NCBI GenBank assembly: GCA_903902855.1 | Contig: CAIUWK010000072.1 | Span: 62,001 to 126,000 of the forward strand | DNA: 64,000 nucleotides | Source of the DNA: an uncultured Geobacter sp. | GTDB lineage: Bacteria > Desulfobacterota > Desulfuromonadia > Geobacterales > CAIOGM01 | Reading direction: 5' to 3' | In this document: positions 48,146 to 59,505 of the stretch, one piece after another | Layout: the number at the start of each line of letters is the position of its first letter | Numbering within the stretch: the stretch's first letter is position 1 | Notes under the pieces: generated by a model | The model's database searches: none | Told to the model about the DNA's origin: nothing | Seen by the model: only the letters and a program-made list of their open reading frames with translations | Position numbers and translations under genes: made by a program

Positions 48146-51100
48146 ATGAGCAAAACCCGCATAAAAGATCTGGCGCAGAAGATGGGTGTGGAGAGTACGG
48201 AAATCCTGGAGCGGCTCAAGCATCTGGGGGTCGAGGTGAAATCCGCAAACGCCCTGCTGGATGAAGAGGTCGTCAAGAAGCTGCAGGAGCCTCCCGCTTC
48301 CAAGGAGCACGGCCAGGGGGAAGTCCGCGTCAAGTCTGATGTGATCCGGCGCCGCAAGGCTGTGGAGGAGCCGTCACCGGTTCTCGCGGTTGAAGCAGCT
48401 GTTGAACCGGTTGCCGAAGTCGTTATCCCTCAGGCGAAACCACCCGTGGAAGTTGAGCCTCCTCGTTGCGAGGTTCCACCGGCCCCAGCGCCGGAGCCGG
48501 AGAAGGTTTCTGTCGCGGTAGTTTCTGTCGCGCCGGTTCCCGTCGTTACGGTAGCCCCGGTAGTGCAGGTAGTTCCGGCAGCGCCACCGGAACCGGTACA
48601 GGCACCTGTTGTCGAAAAACCGGCCCCGGAAAAACCGAAGGAACCGCTCGTGGCGGCACCTCCGGTGGAGATACCCATTGCGGCGCCGATTGCTCTGTCG
48701 GTTACGGCGCCTGTTGCGACGCCCGTTACTACGCCTGTTGCGGCTCCGATTGTCACCCCTGATACGGTTTCGGCCACGACGCCGGTTACGGCATCGGTGG
48801 AAATAGTTACTGAAAAACCGGCTGAAAAACCGGTTGAAAAACCGGTGGAGAAGCAGCCGGAAAGGGCGACGGCTAACCGTGCCAGGATTATCGGTCGGGT
48901 CGAAATTCCCATTCCCCAGCCCACCGGACGTCCCGGTGACCGGCGAGACGGTCGTGCCCCGCGTCCTGCCGGTTCCAGCGACCGTCCCGGAGAGCGCAGG
49001 CCCAGTGATCGTCCGACAACCACCTCCGGTCCTGCCGGCGGTCCGGGAGGAGCCGGACGCCCCTCCACGGCACCCGGTCGCGGTCCGGCGGTCCCCAGCC
49101 GAAGCCCGGCGACTCCCGGTCGTGGTCCGGTTACCCCGACGGTGACGGAAGTTCCGCCTGGTGAGAAGAAGGAACGGCGCGGCAAAGAGTTCTCCATAGC
49201 GGCGGCCCCTGCCAAGGCGGTCAAGAAGGGGGGAGCCGCTCCTCCTGTGGATAAGAAGAAGGAGGCTCTGCGCAAGGCGGAACTCCTGGAGAAGCGTGAA
49301 CGAGCCTTTGAACCTGGTCGTCCCGGTAAAGGGCGGAGGAAGGAGAAGGCGCGGGCCCCTGAAAGCAAGCGGACCGAGATCACGGTGCCCAAGGCTATCA
49401 AGCGAATCATCAAGGTTTCCGAGAGCATCACCGTGGGTGAGCTGGCCAAGCGGATGGGGGTCAAGGCTACTGATCTCATCAGGGCGCTCATGAAACTGGG
49501 TTCCATGGTCACCATCAACCATCCTCTGGATTACGAGACAGCCTCAATCTTGGCCACCGACTTCGGGTATGAAATCGAGAACGTGGCGGTGGACCTGGAC
49601 GAGATCATGGAGTTCATCCCCGATGAGCCGGAGAGCCTCCTGAAGCGTCCTCCGGTGGTTACCATCATGGGACACGTTGATCACGGTAAGACTTCGCTTC
49701 TGGACGCCATCCGCGAGGCCAACGTCATTTCCGGCGAGGCCGGCGGGATTACCCAGCATATCGGCGCCTACGATGTGGAGCTTAACGGCCGGAAGATCAC
49801 CTTCCTGGATACGCCGGGTCATGAGGCTTTCACCGCCATGCGAGCCAGGGGGGCGAAGGTCACCGACATCGTCATCCTCGTGGTCGCCGCCGACGATGGC
49901 GTCATGCCCCAGACCAAGGAGGCGATCAATCACTCCAAGGCGGCCGGGGTTCCCATCATCGTGGCCATCAACAAGATCGACAAGCCCGATGCCAATCCGG
50001 AACGGGTCAAACGGGAACTCACCGAGCAGGGGCTGGTCTCCGAAGAATGGGGTGGCGACACCACCATGGTGGAGGTCTCGGCCAAGAAACGGCTGAACCT
50101 GGAAGAGTTGCTGGAAATGGTGCTGCTCCAAGCCGACGTTATGGACCTGAAGGCTAACCCGGACAAGGCTGCTCGCGGTACCATCGTGGAAGGGAAGCTG
50201 GACAAGGGACGCGGCCCGGTGGCGACGATCCTCGTTCAGGAAGGGACGCTCAAGTCCGGCGATTACTGCGTGGTGGGTATCCATTCCGGTCGGGTGCGGG
50301 CCATGCAGAACGACCGGGGAGAGAAGGTTCTCGAAGCAGGTCCTTCCATGCCGGTGGAGGTCATCGGACTCTCCGGGGTTCCGGATGCCGGTGATATCTT
50401 CGTGGCCATTGCCGACGAGAAGCAGGCCAAGGAGATCGCTACCCTCCGTCAGATCAAGCAGCGGGAGACCGAACTGGCCAAGCACAGCAAGCTGTCGCTG
50501 GAAGATCTCTACAAGCAGATCCAGAGCGGCGAGGTCAAGGATCTCAATGTCATTGTCAAGGGTGACGTGCAGGGTTCCGTGGAAGCAGTGGGGGAGACGC
50601 TGCGAAAACTCTCCACCGTTGCGGTCCGGCTCAATGTCATCCATTCGGGGGTGGGCGCCATCACCGAGACCGATGTCAACTTGGCCACCGCCTCCAACGC
50701 CATCATCATCGGCTTCAGTGTCCGTCCGGAAGTAAAGGCCGCGAACATGGCCGAGAAGGAAGGGGTGGATATCCGCCTCTATAACATCATCTACAACGCC
50801 GTTGACGATATCAAGAAGGCGATGGAAGGGCTGCTGGAGCCGATCTTCAAAGAGAAGTACATGGGACGGGCCGAGGTTCGAGAAGTTTTCTCCGTACCCA
50901 AGATCGGGAACGTGGCCGGTTCCTACATCCTGGACGGGAAGATGCTCCGGAATGCCCAGGTCAGGCTGCTGCGGGATAACATCGTGATCTACACCGGTAA
51001 GCTCTCTTCGCTGCGTCGCTTCAAGGATGACGTGAAAGAGGCTGCCACCGGTTACGAATGCGGAATCGGCCTGGAAAACTATCACGACATCAAGGTCGGC

Positions 51101-51148
51101 GACATCATCGAAGCATTCGAGATGGAGAAGTTCGCCGCAACGCTGTAA
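48146..51148 (+). CDS. infB: Translation initiation factor IF-2
   Basis: The 1000-residue GTPase places initiator tRNA on the ribosome. An IF2_N domain is at residues 1-50, followed by a very long low-complexity Pro/Val/Ala/Thr and then Gly/Pro/Arg region (about 70-410, with KPVEKPVEK repeats). A second IF2_N domain is at about 415-470. The G-domain has G1 GHVDHGKTS (Lys515), DTPGHEAF and NKIDK. The C-terminal domains bind fMet-tRNA. The start lies four bases after the previous stop. Length is at the high end because of the linker. Confidence 0.98.
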   Translation: MSKTRIKDLAQKMGVESTEILERLKHLGVEVKSANALLDEEVVKKLQEPPASKEHGQGEVRVKSDVIRRRKAVEEPSPVLAVEAAVEPVAEVVIPQAKPPVEVEPPRCEVPPAPAPEPEKVSVAVVSVAPVPVVTVAPVVQVVPAAPPEPVQAPVVEKPAPEKPKEPLVAAPPVEIPIAAPIALSVTAPVATPVTTPVAAPIVTPDTVSATTPVTASVEIVTEKPAEKPVEKPVEKQPERATANRARIIGRVEIPIPQPTGRPGDRRDGRAPRPAGSSDRPGERRPSDRPTTTSGPAGGPGGAGRPSTAPGRGPAVPSRSPATPGRGPVTPTVTEVPPGEKKERRGKEFSIAAAPAKAVKKGGAAPPVDKKKEALRKAELLEKRERAFEPGRPGKGRRKEKARAPESKRTEITVPKAIKRIIKVSESITVGELAKRMGVKATDLIRALMKLGSMVTINHPLDYETASILATDFGYEIENVAVDLDEIMEFIPDEPESLLKRPPVVTIMGHVDHGKTSLLDAIREANVISGEAGGITQHIGAYDVELNGRKITFLDTPGHEAFTAMRARGAKVTDIVILVVAADDGVMPQTKEAINHSKAAGVPIIVAINKIDKPDANPERVKRELTEQGLVSEEWGGDTTMVEVSAKKRLNLEELLEMVLLQADVMDLKANPDKAARGTIVEGKLDKGRGPVATILVQEGTLKSGDYCVVGIHSGRVRAMQNDRGEKVLEAGPSMPVEVIGLSGVPDAGDIFVAIADEKQAKEIATLRQIKQRETELAKHSKLSLEDLYKQIQSGEVKDLNVIVKGDVQGSVEAVGETLRKLSTVAVRLNVIHSGVGAITETDVNLATASNAIIIGFSVRPEVKAANMAEKEGVDIRLYNIIYNAVDDIKKAMEGLLEPIFKEKYMGRAEVREVFSVPKIGNVAGSYILDGKMLRNAQVRLLRDNIVIYTGKLSSLRRFKDDVKEAATGYECGIGLENYHDIKVGDIIEAFEMEKFAATL

Positions 51149-51150
51149 CT

Positions 51151-51213
51151 ACCGGGATTAGGGACTGGGGACTGGTAACTGCTTTTACCAATCCCCGGTC
51201 CCCGGTCCCCAGG
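51151..51213. repeat. Heptamer-repeat palindrome between infB and rbfA
   Basis: GGGACTG GGGACTG GTAACTG faces TTACCAA TCCCCGG TCCCCGG TCCCCAG. It is the same subtype as at 2107-2201 and fills the gap within the operon. Confidence 0.8.
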
Positions 51214-51220
51214 ATTTCAC

Positions 51221-51583
51221 ATGTCCAAACGTCCAGAAAAAGTCGCCGAGGCTATTCAAAAGATCGTCTCCGAGCTCATCCTCCGTGGGTTGAAAGACCC
51301 GCGCATCGGTTTTGTCACCATCACCGGGGTCAAGATGACCGATGACCTGAGTATCGCCAAGATTTTTTATTCCGTGGTGGGGAACGATATCGAGAAGAAG
51401 GATAGCCACGCCGGGCTCAAGAGCGCCGCCGGCTTCATCCGGAAGGAAGTGGGGGCCCAGCTGAAGTTGCGCCATGTCCCGGAAATACATTTCAAATTTG
51501 ATGACTCGCTGGAGCGCGCCAACAACATCGAGCGACTCCTTCGCCAGATCCAGGAGGAGGCTCATGATACCGTCGATTCTTGA
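51221..51583 (+). CDS. rbfA: Ribosome-binding factor A
   Basis: The 120-residue KH-like protein helps 16S rRNA 5' end maturation and 30S assembly. The segments KVAEAIQKIVSELILRGLKD, IGFVTITGVKMTDDLSIAK and LRHVPEIHFKFDDSLERA fit the family. The next gene starts inside its last 20 bases. No strong ribosome site is seen before the ATG; the upstream repeat may separate it from infB translation. Confidence 0.95.
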   Translation: MSKRPEKVAEAIQKIVSELILRGLKDPRIGFVTITGVKMTDDLSIAKIFYSVVGNDIEKKDSHAGLKSAAGFIRKEVGAQLKLRHVPEIHFKFDDSLERANNIERLLRQIQEEAHDTVDS

Positions 51584-52520
51584 GGCCATCCGGCAGAATA
51601 ATTCCTTTCTTATTACCACTCATGAAAATCCCGATGGTGACGCGGTGGGTTCTTCCTTAGGGCTCGCCCAGTTCCTGCGTAATGCCGGCAAAGAGGTCAT
51701 CGTTCACTTCAAGGACCCGGTGCCGGATCTCTATCGGTTCCTCCCTTTGGTGGATCAGGTTATCTCCACGGTCCCGGATCGCCCTTATGACGTCTGCTTT
51801 GTCCTGGATGTGGGAGAGTTCCGTCGGGCCGGCGCGGCCGTCACCTCGTGCCGCACCGTCGACAGCTTCATCAATATCGATCACCACATCACCCGTGATC
51901 TCTTCGGCGCCATCAACTACATCGATTCCAGTGCCGCGGCCACCGGGGTCATGATCTATCGTATCATCAAGGAGTCAGGGGCGACCCTGGACCATGATAC
52001 GGCACTCTGCCTCTACACGGCTCTTCTCACCGATACCGGTTCCTTTCGCTACTCCAATGCCAACCCCGAGGCCTTTGCCGTGGCCGGTGAGCTGATCTCC
52101 GTGGGGCTCAATGCCTGGTACGTCACGGAGCATCTGTATGAGAGCCAGCCCGCTGAACGGTTGAAGCTTCTCGCCGAAGCCCTCAAGACCCTGGAGGTTT
52201 CCCCCCGTGGGGACGTGGCGTCAGTTACCGTCTCCCTGGAGATGTACGAATTGACCGGAGGGACGGCGGAGCTCACCGACGGCTTTGTGAACTATCCCCG
52301 CTCCATCCGAGGGGTGGAGGTGGCGATCTTTCTGCGAGAGATGGAACCGGGGCTGTTCAAAGTCGGCTTTCGCTCCAAGGGGAAGATCAGCGTGGCGACC
52401 CTGGCGGAACTTTTCGGCGGTGGCGGTCATCACAACGCAGCAGGGTGCAATGTGACCGGGACTCTGGCAGAGGTGCGCAGCTCTGTCCTGCATCGTGTCT
52501 ACGAGGCTCTCGCCGTCTGA
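51564..52520 (+). CDS. nrnA: DHH-family phosphoesterase (NrnA-like)
   Basis: The 318-residue enzyme has the DHH motifs: [33 protein letters not shown] and [15 protein letters not shown], then a DHHA1 domain with [11 protein letters not shown] near the C-terminus. NrnA degrades nanoRNA and 3'-phosphoadenosine 5'-phosphate. The ATG at 51564 follows CAGGAGGAGG and overlaps rbfA by 20 bases, so the two are coupled. Assignment as NrnA rather than another DHH enzyme rests on context and length. Confidence 0.9.
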   Translation: MIPSILEAIRQNNSFLITTHENPDGDAVGSSLGLAQFLRNAGKEVIVHFKDPVPDLYRFLPLVDQVISTVPDRPYDVCFVLDVGEFRRAGAAVTSCRTVDSFINIDHHITRDLFGAINYIDSSAAATGVMIYRIIKESGATLDHDTALCLYTALLTDTGSFRYSNANPEAFAVAGELISVGLNAWYVTEHLYESQPAERLKLLAEALKTLEVSPRGDVASVTVSLEMYELTGGTAELTDGFVNYPRSIRGVEVAIFLREMEPGLFKVGFRSKGKISVATLAELFGGGGHHNAAGCNVTGTLAEVRSSVLHRVYEALAV

Positions 52521-53410
52521 TGCACGGGTTCATCGTGGTGGACAAGCCGGCGGGACTCACCTCCCATGACGTGGTCGCCCGTGTCCGCCGCATCCTGAAG
52601 ATGAAAAAGGTCGGTCATACCGGCACCCTCGATCCCTTTGCCACGGGTGTTCTTCCGGTGGCGCTGGGTGAGGGGACCAAGGCCATCCCGTATCTTGACG
52701 AAGGGGTCAAGGAGTACCGGGCGGTTATGAAGCTGGGGATTACCACCGACACGGAAGATCTGGAAGGGAAGGTGCTGTATGAGCGTTCCCTGGACGGTAT
52801 CGACGAAGCGGTGATCCGTGGTTCCCTGGCGCTTTTCACCGGCACCATCTCACAAATCCCCCCCATGTTTTCCGCCCTGAAACGGGACGGAGTACCGCTC
52901 TACAAGCTGGCCCGCAAGGGTGAAGAGGTGGAGCGGGAACCCCGGCAGTTGACCATTCACTCCCTCATCATTGACCGTATCGAACTCCCCCTGGTTGCCT
53001 TCACCGTCCGCTGTTCCCGCGGGACCTATGTCCGCTCCCTGGCCCGTGATATGGGAGGAGCTCTCGGCTGCGGCGCCCATCTGACCTCACTGCGCCGAAC
53101 CAGTAGCGGTCCGTTTACCTTGGATCAGGCCCGGACCTTGGAGCAGCTTGCGGATGAGGCGGCAGCGGGGCCGGAGCAGGTGGGGATCGTTTCTCTCAAG
53201 AGCGCTCTGGCGCATCTCCCCCGGTTGGAGCTTACAACTGACGGGGAGCGCCGGGTCAGAAACGGCATCTCCCCGAAGGCCGATGATCTGGCGGAGCCTC
53301 TTCGGCAACTCGCCCCAGGTCAAAAGGTGGTGTTGGCGAGGGATGGGGTGATTGTGGCCGTGGCGGAGGAGCAGGACGAAAAAATCCTGATTGTCCGGGG
53401 GTTCATGTAA
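52520..53410 (+). CDS. truB: tRNA pseudouridine-55 synthase
   Basis: The 296-residue enzyme makes pseudouridine 55 in tRNA. The catalytic Asp38 is in [26 protein letters not shown] and [16 protein letters not shown] are intact. A C-terminal PUA-like domain is present. The ATG overlaps the nrnA stop (TGATG). The open frame extends 25 codons upstream inside nrnA and is rejected. Confidence 0.97.
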   Translation: MHGFIVVDKPAGLTSHDVVARVRRILKMKKVGHTGTLDPFATGVLPVALGEGTKAIPYLDEGVKEYRAVMKLGITTDTEDLEGKVLYERSLDGIDEAVIRGSLALFTGTISQIPPMFSALKRDGVPLYKLARKGEEVEREPRQLTIHSLIIDRIELPLVAFTVRCSRGTYVRSLARDMGGALGCGAHLTSLRRTSSGPFTLDQARTLEQLADEAAAGPEQVGIVSLKSALAHLPRLELTTDGERRVRNGISPKADDLAEPLRQLAPGQKVVLARDGVIVAVAEEQDEKILIVRGFM

Positions 53411-53745
53411 TTGGTCATCATCGCAGAGCGCCGCATGGGAATCTCCCCTGTCCACCCGTAACTTCATCACCACGTTGCACAACTCCACCCCTGAAAGAAA
53501 GCTACCGCTTCCCGATCCCATTTTTATTATCTCTGAACTCTCGTTTGTGAGTCGTCTTTCGCCGACAGCGGCGAAGCAAGGTTGATCTGCTTCGCCCGTC
53601 CTTGGGGTATCCCTCTGCATCGTCACCGCCGCTCCGGGGATTTTCATCTTTACTTTTTTGGCGATACTGTGGTAAATAGTTTATCTTTCTAAAAATATGC
53701 GCAAAGGCCATATACTTCACACAAAAGGAAGGGAGGTGTAACAGC
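53411..53745. other. Intergenic region before rpsO
   Basis: No gene is seen. A hairpin GGCGAAGCA/TGCTTCGCC (53570-53596) may end the truB message. A possible promoter TTTACT (53649) with TAAATA (53673) at 18 bases precedes rpsO. AAGGAAGGGAGG is the rpsO ribosome site. Confidence 0.5.
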
Positions 53746-54012
53746 GTGCTGGTAACCGAAAAAAAGCAGGAAATCATCGAATCCAACAAGCGTCACGACA
53801 GTGATACCGGTTCTCCCGAGGTACAGGTGGCGATCCTCACCGAGCGGATCACCTATCTGACGGAGCATTTCAAGATCCATAAAAAGGATCATCACAGTCG
53901 GCGCGGTCTCTTGAAGATGGTCGGCCAGAGAAGGAGACTTCTCGACTATCTGAAGAAAAAAGATGAGGACCGCTACAAGGCAATCATCGCAAAACTGGGC
54001 ATCAGAAGGTAA
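53746..54012 (+). CDS. rpsO: 30S ribosomal protein S15
   Basis: The 88-residue protein binds 16S rRNA and helps assemble the 30S platform. The motif [20 protein letters not shown] (in part, as [15 protein letters not shown]) and [20 protein letters not shown] are diagnostic. It starts with GTG, with GGGAGG eight bases before. A terminator follows, then pnp, the usual order. Confidence 0.98.
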   Translation: MLVTEKKQEIIESNKRHDSDTGSPEVQVAILTERITYLTEHFKIHKKDHHSRRGLLKMVGQRRRLLDYLKKKDEDRYKAIIAKLGIRR

Positions 54013-54014
54013 TA

Positions 54015-54058
54015 AAAGGCAGTATACCTTTCGTCTACGGCGGGTATATTGCCTTTTT
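54015..54058 (+). terminator. Terminator/hairpin after rpsO
   Basis: AAAGGCAGTATACC pairs with GGGTATATTGCCTTT and is followed by TT. In many bacteria the rpsO-pnp region has such a hairpin. Confidence 0.8.
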
Positions 54059-54123
54059 CGTTTTCCCCCGGGCGTCATGCCCGTTTTTTGTTGTTGGGGG
54101 CGCGGATGGAATAGACAAGGCGC

Positions 54124-54216
54124 TAGGCCCTAGGTTATAGGTCATGGGTAATAGGTGAGAGGATGTTTCCGGTTATTTTATCTCTGACCTCTAACCCCTA
54201 ACCCCTAACCTCTGAC
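54124..54216. repeat. Heptamer-repeat palindrome between rpsO and pnp
   Basis: Left units TAGGCCC TAGGTTA TAGGTCA TGGGTAA TAGGTGA; right units CCTCTAA CCCCTAA CCCCTAA CCTCTGA. The arms are complementary. Confidence 0.85.
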
Positions 54217-54297
54217 TTGGTACTTTGTCTTCTGCATCGACGGCCCCAACATCTTCTACCGTAATCGGTACCAACAAGATGAGGAGATCGTATCACC

Positions 54298-56388
54298 ATG
54301 GAACAAAAAGTAACTTTACAGTTCAGCGGCCGGGAACTGACTATCTCCACCGGTAAGATGGCCAAACAGGCCAGTGGCGCCGTAGTGATTCAGAGCGGCG
54401 ACACCGTGGTACTCGTTACCGCAGTGGCCACCAAGAGCGCCAAGGAAGGGCAGGACTTCTTCCCCCTCACCGTTAATTATCAGGAAAAGGCATATGCCGG
54501 CGGCAAGATTCCCGGTAGTTTCTTCAAGCGCGAAGGTCGCCCCTCGGATAACGAGACCCTGACCTGCCGCCTCATCGACCGTCCCATCCGTCCCCTTTTC
54601 CCTGACTACTTCCTCAATGACACCCAGATCATGGCCACCGTCCTCTCCGCCGACGAGAACAATGATCCCGCCATCCTCGCCATGATCGGCGCTTCGGCGG
54701 CTCTGGGAGTCTCGGATATCCCCTTTGACGGACCCATCGCCGGGGTAAAAGTCGGTCGTGTGGACGGCAAGTTCGTGGCCAACCCCACGGTGGCCGAGCA
54801 GGAGCTCAGCGACATCGAGATCGTGGTGGCTGCCAGCCGCGACGCGGTCATCATGGTGGAAGGGAGCGCCGCCAACGTCTCCGAAGAGGCGCTCTTGGAA
54901 GCGATCTTTTTCGGTAAGGACGCCATTCAGCCGATTCTTGACGCACAGGATGAGCTGAAGCGTTTGGCCGGAGTTCCACTGCGCGTCCTGACGCCGCCGG
55001 TGGTGAACGAGGCTCTGCGCGCCAAGGTGAAGGAGCTCTCCTACGCCGGCATGGCTGAGGTCGTCCGGATCAAGGCCAAGACCGAGCGGCACAACCGGAT
55101 TCATGAAATCACCGCAGCAGCCCTGGAGGCGCTTCTCCCCGAGAACGAAGGGAGCGGCAAGGAGATCAAGGGATTCCTGGGAGATTTCGAGTACGAACTG
55201 GTGCGTGAGCGTATCCTCAAGGATGGCGAGCGGATCGATGGTCGCGACACCAAGACCATCCGCCCCATCACCACCGAAGTGACGCTCCTTCCCCGTGCCC
55301 ACGGCTCCGCCCTCTTCACCCGGGGGGAGACTCAGGCCATCGTGGCCGCCACTCTGGGGACCTCCGTTGATGAGCAGCGGATCGATTCCCTCTACCGGGC
55401 GACCCGGAAGAAGTTCCTGCTCCATTACAACTTCCCTCCCTTCTCCGTGGGCGAGACCAGTTTCCGTCTCTCCCCCGGCCGTCGTGAGATCGGTCACGGG
55501 ATGCTGGCGGAGCGGGCTCTGGAGCGGGTGCTTCCCAAGCACGATGACTTCCCCTACACCATCCGGATCGTCTCGGACATCCTGGAGAGTAACGGTTCCT
55601 CCTCCATGGCCTCCGTCTGCGGCGGCAGCATGGCCATGATGGACGCCGGTATCCCGATTACGGCGCCGGTGGCCGGTATCGCCATGGGACTCATCAAGGA
55701 AGGGGACGATGTTGCCATCATCTCCGACATCCTGGGTGACGAGGATCATCTGGGTGATATGGACTTCAAGGTTGCCGGTACCGCAGCCGGAGTAACCGCA
55801 CTCCAGATGGATATCAAGATCGCCGGCGTTTCCCGGGAGATCATGAAGCAGGCACTGGACCAAGCCCGTGAAGGGCGGCTCCATATCCTTGGGGAGATGG
55901 CAAAGACCCTTTCCACCAACCGTGCCGACCTCTCCAGCTACGCACCCCGGATCACCACCATCTGGATCAAATCCGATAAGATTCGCGACGTCATCGGCAC
56001 CGGCGGCAAGAACATCCGCGGCATCACCGAGGCCACCGGCGTTTCCATCGACATCGACGATTCGGGCAAGATCAACATCGCCAGCGTTGACAAGGCTGCC
56101 TGCGACTTGGCCATCAAGATGATCCGCGACCTCACCGCCGAGGCCGAGGAAGGGAAACTCTACATGGGGACCGTGAAGAAGATCATGGACTTCGGCGCCT
56201 TCGTGGAGATCTTCCCCGGCACCGACGGCCTGGTCCACATCTCCGAACTGGATACGGAGCGGGTCAAGAACGTCTCCGATATCGTCAAGGAAGGGGACCA
56301 GGTGCTGGTCAAGTGTATCGGCATCGACAAGCAGGGGAAGATCAAGCTCTCCCGCAAGGATGCCCTGGGATCCACGCTTCCGCAGTAA
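54298..56388 (+). CDS. pnp: Polyribonucleotide nucleotidyltransferase (PNPase)
   Basis: The 696-residue exoribonuclease degrades RNA 3' to 5' using phosphate. Two RNase PH domains ([51 protein letters not shown]) flank the helical domain. KH ([17 protein letters not shown], about 560-615) and S1 ([20 protein letters not shown], about 620-690) domains close the protein. AGGAGATCG lies before the ATG. It ends with a normal terminator. Confidence 0.98.
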   Translation: MEQKVTLQFSGRELTISTGKMAKQASGAVVIQSGDTVVLVTAVATKSAKEGQDFFPLTVNYQEKAYAGGKIPGSFFKREGRPSDNETLTCRLIDRPIRPLFPDYFLNDTQIMATVLSADENNDPAILAMIGASAALGVSDIPFDGPIAGVKVGRVDGKFVANPTVAEQELSDIEIVVAASRDAVIMVEGSAANVSEEALLEAIFFGKDAIQPILDAQDELKRLAGVPLRVLTPPVVNEALRAKVKELSYAGMAEVVRIKAKTERHNRIHEITAAALEALLPENEGSGKEIKGFLGDFEYELVRERILKDGERIDGRDTKTIRPITTEVTLLPRAHGSALFTRGETQAIVAATLGTSVDEQRIDSLYRATRKKFLLHYNFPPFSVGETSFRLSPGRREIGHGMLAERALERVLPKHDDFPYTIRIVSDILESNGSSSMASVCGGSMAMMDAGIPITAPVAGIAMGLIKEGDDVAIISDILGDEDHLGDMDFKVAGTAAGVTALQMDIKIAGVSREIMKQALDQAREGRLHILGEMAKTLSTNRADLSSYAPRITTIWIKSDKIRDVIGTGGKNIRGITEATGVSIDIDDSGKINIASVDKAACDLAIKMIRDLTAEAEEGKLYMGTVKKIMDFGAFVEIFPGTDGLVHISELDTERVKNVSDIVKEGDQVLVKCIGIDKQGKIKLSRKDALGSTLPQ

Positions 56389-56659
56389 ACGTGTCGTTCA
56401 CACGTAGCCTGTAACCGTCAACAGGGGCGGGTTGCCGCTTGGTAATCCGCCCTTTTTCCATTACCTCTCACAAAAAGTCGGAAAAACCATATAACAGGGA
56501 TATACAGGATATACAGGAAAACCCCGGTTTTATCGTTTCTACTCTCCTGTCATTCTCATCGATAGCAAAGAATCTCGAAATCAGGTCGTCCCTGGTTGTA
56601 TCCTTTTCATCCTGTATATCCCTGTTAATTACTTCTCCTGTTTTTAAAGAAGGATTCAA
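56389..56659. repeat. Inverted-repeat element between pnp and the M16 protease gene
   Basis: After the pnp terminator, AACAGGGATATACAGGAT (about 56493-56510) faces its complement ATCCTGTATATCCCTGTT (about 56609-56626), enclosing about 95 bases without a gene. The left end shows doubled GGATATACA units. It looks like a small non-coding mobile repeat. Confidence 0.6.
56424..56457 (+). terminator. Rho-independent terminator of pnp
   Basis: GGGCGG pairs with CCGCCC around GTTGCCGCTTGGTAAT, followed by TTTTT. Confidence 0.8.
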
Positions 56660-57916
56660 ATGATAACCAAGACTGTTCTCGACAACGGCATCCGGGTCAT
56701 CTCGGAACATATTCCCCACCTTCACTCGGCCTCCATCGGGGTCTGGGTCGCCACCGGTTCCCGCCACGAAGGAGAGAGCGAGCGGGGAATCTCCCATTTT
56801 ATCGAGCATATGCTTTTCAAGGGGACCGAGCGCCGCACCGCCCGGGAGATCGCCCGGGAAATCGACTCCGTGGGGGGGGTCCTCAACGCCTTCACCTCCC
56901 GGGAGTGCACCTGCTACTACGCCAAGGTGCTGGACACGTTTCTCCCCAGGGCGGTGGACCTGCTGGCCGATATCCTGCTCAACTCTCTGTTTGCCGACGA
57001 GGATGTGGAGAAGGAGCGGCAGGTGATCCTCCAGGAGATCGGGATGATCGAGGACACCCCCGATGACCTGATTCATGACCTCTTTACCCGGAACTTCTGG
57101 GGGGGGCACCCTCTGGGGAAGTCGATCATCGGCACGGCCGAGAGTGTCGGATCCTTTACCGGGGCCATGGCCCAGGAGTACCGGAAGCGGCGCTACCTCC
57201 CCTGCGACATCATCATCTCCGCCGCCGGTCGGGTGGATCATGACGAGCTGGTGAAGCTTCTGGCCCCCTTTGCCGCCATGATCCCGGAAAAAGCCGAGGA
57301 GGCCGGCATTGTTCCGGTTCCCTGCGGCGGTATGGAGCGGTTCCAGCGTGATCTGGAGCAGGTTCACCTCTGTCTCGGCACCCGGGGGATCAGCCATACG
57401 GATGCGAACCGGCATGCCGGCTACCTCATGAATACCCTGCTGGGCTCCGGGATGAGTTCCCGACTCTTCCAGGAGATCCGTGAGAAGCGGGGGCTGGTCT
57501 ATTCGGTCTACTCCTACCTTTCCCCTCATACCGACGTCGGTTCCATGGTGGTCTACGCCGGAGCCGAGGAGGGGAAGATCGCCCAAGTGGTGGAACTGGT
57601 CCTGGCGGAGCTGAAACGGCTGAAACGGGAACCGGTCCCTGACGAGGAGTTGGAGGCGGCCCGGAACCACTTCGCCGGCCACATGCTCCTCTCCCTGGAG
57701 AGCAGCGACAACCGGATGACCCGGCTGGCCAAGACCGAGCTCCACTTCGGCCGGAACATCCCGGTGGAAGAGCTGCTGGAGGCGTTCCGCAAGGTTACGG
57801 CGGAGGATATCCTGGACCTGGCCAACAATCTTTTTGACGATTCGTCTCTCTCTCTGGCCCTCATCGGCCGGGTAGCCGACATCCCTCTGGAGAGCGACAT
57901 GGTTAATCTCTCATGA
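56660..57916 (+). CDS. M16-family zinc peptidase
   Basis: The 418-residue protein has the inverted zinc motif [11 protein letters not shown] (HxxEH, residues about 49-53) and the downstream Glu in [14 protein letters not shown]. The C-terminal half has the typical RxxxY region ([20 protein letters not shown]). It corresponds to the PNPase-linked processing-peptidase-like protein (YmxG/PepR type). The short distance to dut (ATGA overlap) shows an operon. The natural substrate is unknown. AAAGAAGG lies upstream of the ATG. Confidence 0.92.
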   Translation: MITKTVLDNGIRVISEHIPHLHSASIGVWVATGSRHEGESERGISHFIEHMLFKGTERRTAREIAREIDSVGGVLNAFTSRECTCYYAKVLDTFLPRAVDLLADILLNSLFADEDVEKERQVILQEIGMIEDTPDDLIHDLFTRNFWGGHPLGKSIIGTAESVGSFTGAMAQEYRKRRYLPCDIIISAAGRVDHDELVKLLAPFAAMIPEKAEEAGIVPVPCGGMERFQRDLEQVHLCLGTRGISHTDANRHAGYLMNTLLGSGMSSRLFQEIREKRGLVYSVYSYLSPHTDVGSMVVYAGAEEGKIAQVVELVLAELKRLKREPVPDEELEAARNHFAGHMLLSLESSDNRMTRLAKTELHFGRNIPVEELLEAFRKVTAEDILDLANNLFDDSSLSLALIGRVADIPLESDMVNLS

Positions 57917-58368
57917 TCGACGGACTCTTCCAGGTCAAACTCCGTCGGGTCAGGCCGTCGGGGAACCCGCTCCCTTGCTATGCCACCAGTCATGCTGCGG
58001 GGATGGATCTCCTGGCCGATCTGCCGTCAGCGCGGACCCTGCTGCCGGGAGAGCGGAGCCTCATTCCCACCGGCATAGCGATCGCCCTTCCCGACGGCTA
58101 TGAGGCCCAGATCCGCCCCCGCAGCGGTCTGGCGCTGAAGCGTGGGGTCTCTCTGGTGAACAGTCCGGGGACCATCGACCCCGACTACCGGGGGGAAATC
58201 GGCGTCATCCTGGTCAACCACGGGGGTGAGCCGTTTACGGTGAACCCCGGCGACCGGATCGCCCAGATGGTTTTTGCCCGGTTCCAGCGGGGGGAGTTGC
58301 TGGAAGTCGTCGAACTTGACGAGACCACGCGAGGCGAGGGCGGTTTCGGGCACACGGGACTGAAATAA
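57913..58368 (+). CDS. dut: Deoxyuridine 5'-triphosphate nucleotidohydrolase
   Basis: The 151-residue trimeric dUTPase hydrolyses dUTP to dUMP and keeps uracil out of DNA. All five motifs are visible: [49 protein letters not shown] and the C-terminal GEGGFGHTG. The ATG overlaps the stop of the M16 peptidase gene (ATGA). Confidence 0.97.
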   Translation: MIDGLFQVKLRRVRPSGNPLPCYATSHAAGMDLLADLPSARTLLPGERSLIPTGIAIALPDGYEAQIRPRSGLALKRGVSLVNSPGTIDPDYRGEIGVILVNHGGEPFTVNPGDRIAQMVFARFQRGELLEVVELDETTRGEGGFGHTGLK

Positions 58369-58371
58369 ACT

Positions 58372-58980
58372 ATGATCGTCGAAATCAATCCGCATAATCC
58401 GCAGCCCCGCCTCATCAGCCAGGTGGTGGAAATTCTGAAACAGGGGGGGGTCATCGCCTATCCCACGGACACCACCTACGGAATCGGCTGCAGCATCCTC
58501 AACAAGAAGGCGCTGGAGCGGATCTACCGGATCAAGCAGCGGGAGCGGAACAAGCCGCTCTCTTTTATCTGCGCCGATCTGGCCGAAATCAGCAGCTATG
58601 CCCAGGTGAGCAACTTTGCCTTCAAGACCATGAAGCGGCTTCTTCCCGGCCCCTATACCTTTGTCCTGGAAGCATCCCGCATCGTGCCGGACCTCCTCAT
58701 GACCCGGCAAAAGAGCGTGGGGATCCGGGTGCCGGATAACCCCATCTGTCTGGCCATTGTCCGGGAACTGGGGCACCCCATCGTCACCACCAGCGCCAAC
58801 CTCTCCGGGGAAGAGCCGCTGGGTGATCCGTTCCTGCTGGACGAGGAGCTGGGAAGCCTGCTGGATCTGGTGGTGGATGGCGGAATTCTGACGGCGGATG
58901 TGAGCTCGGTGGTCAGCCTGGTGGGGGATCAGCCTCTGGTGCTCCGTCAGGGGATCGGCGACATCTCGCTGTTCCGGTGA
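58372..58980 (+). CDS. Sua5/YciO/YrdC family protein
   Basis: The 202-residue protein has KQGGVIAYPTDTTYGIGCSI, KQRERNKPLSFICADL, RLLPGPYTFVLEA and the TTSANLSG motif. Members either make threonylcarbamoyl-adenylate for tRNA t6A37 (TsaC/Sua5) or are the related YciO, of less certain role. The sequence looks closer to YciO (short, no Sua5 domain). It starts three bases after dut stops. Confidence 0.88.
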   Translation: MIVEINPHNPQPRLISQVVEILKQGGVIAYPTDTTYGIGCSILNKKALERIYRIKQRERNKPLSFICADLAEISSYAQVSNFAFKTMKRLLPGPYTFVLEASRIVPDLLMTRQKSVGIRVPDNPICLAIVRELGHPIVTTSANLSGEEPLGDPFLLDEELGSLLDLVVDGGILTADVSSVVSLVGDQPLVLRQGIGDISLFR

Positions 58981-58990
58981 TCAGAGGGTT

Positions 58991-59341
58991 ATGAGAAAGA
59001 GTACCGTGAAAACCGGTCTCACGGTCATCACCGCCGGCATTGCGGTGGTAACGGTGTCGACCTTCTGCCACGAGTGGCTGGCCGTCGTCCTGGAACTCAC
59101 CCATGAGAGCGAGATTCATCTCATCGTGGCCGGTCTCTTCTGGGGAGGGCTCTGCGGCGGCCTCGGCGCCGTTATCACCGTCACCGGTTTTTTCCGCACC
59201 GGCGGCGGTCGCGAGGTTCGTCTTCTCCTCTCGTTTCTGTTCCTCGTCCTGGCCGTGATCCTCTTTTTCGTACTCTTCTACAGTTCCGTGGAAAACCCCC
59301 GGCAACCCCGCCCCCGTCCCGGTGACACCATCACCATCTGA
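58991..59341 (+). CDS. Small membrane protein
   Basis: The 116-residue protein has three hydrophobic helices (about residues 8-35, 43-66 and 77-97) and a Pro/Arg-rich tail. A conserved-looking FCHEWLAV segment sits in or after the first helix. GAGGGTT lies upstream of the ATG. It is probably co-transcribed with the gene before it, ten bases away. Function unknown. Confidence 0.65.
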   Translation: MRKSTVKTGLTVITAGIAVVTVSTFCHEWLAVVLELTHESEIHLIVAGLFWGGLCGGLGAVITVTGFFRTGGGREVRLLLSFLFLVLAVILFFVLFYSSVENPRQPRPRPGDTITI

Positions 59342-59505
59342 TTTATCCACTCTGACGACAAAACTTGCGGGCTCGCGAAAGCATCTTGAGGGCGATTGCC
59401 AGGGAACCCTTTGCCAGTAACGTCTGCACGAAGGTTTTCATTCGACCTCTTCTGTGCTATGAATAGCCCGTTTGATCATTTCACCCTCAGCAGAAAGGTT
59501 GTCTC

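Noticed and set aside
48374-49522. Antisense frames of about 360-380 residues opposite the IF-2 linker
   Set aside because: Artefact of the low-complexity Pro/Val/Ala-coding DNA of infB.
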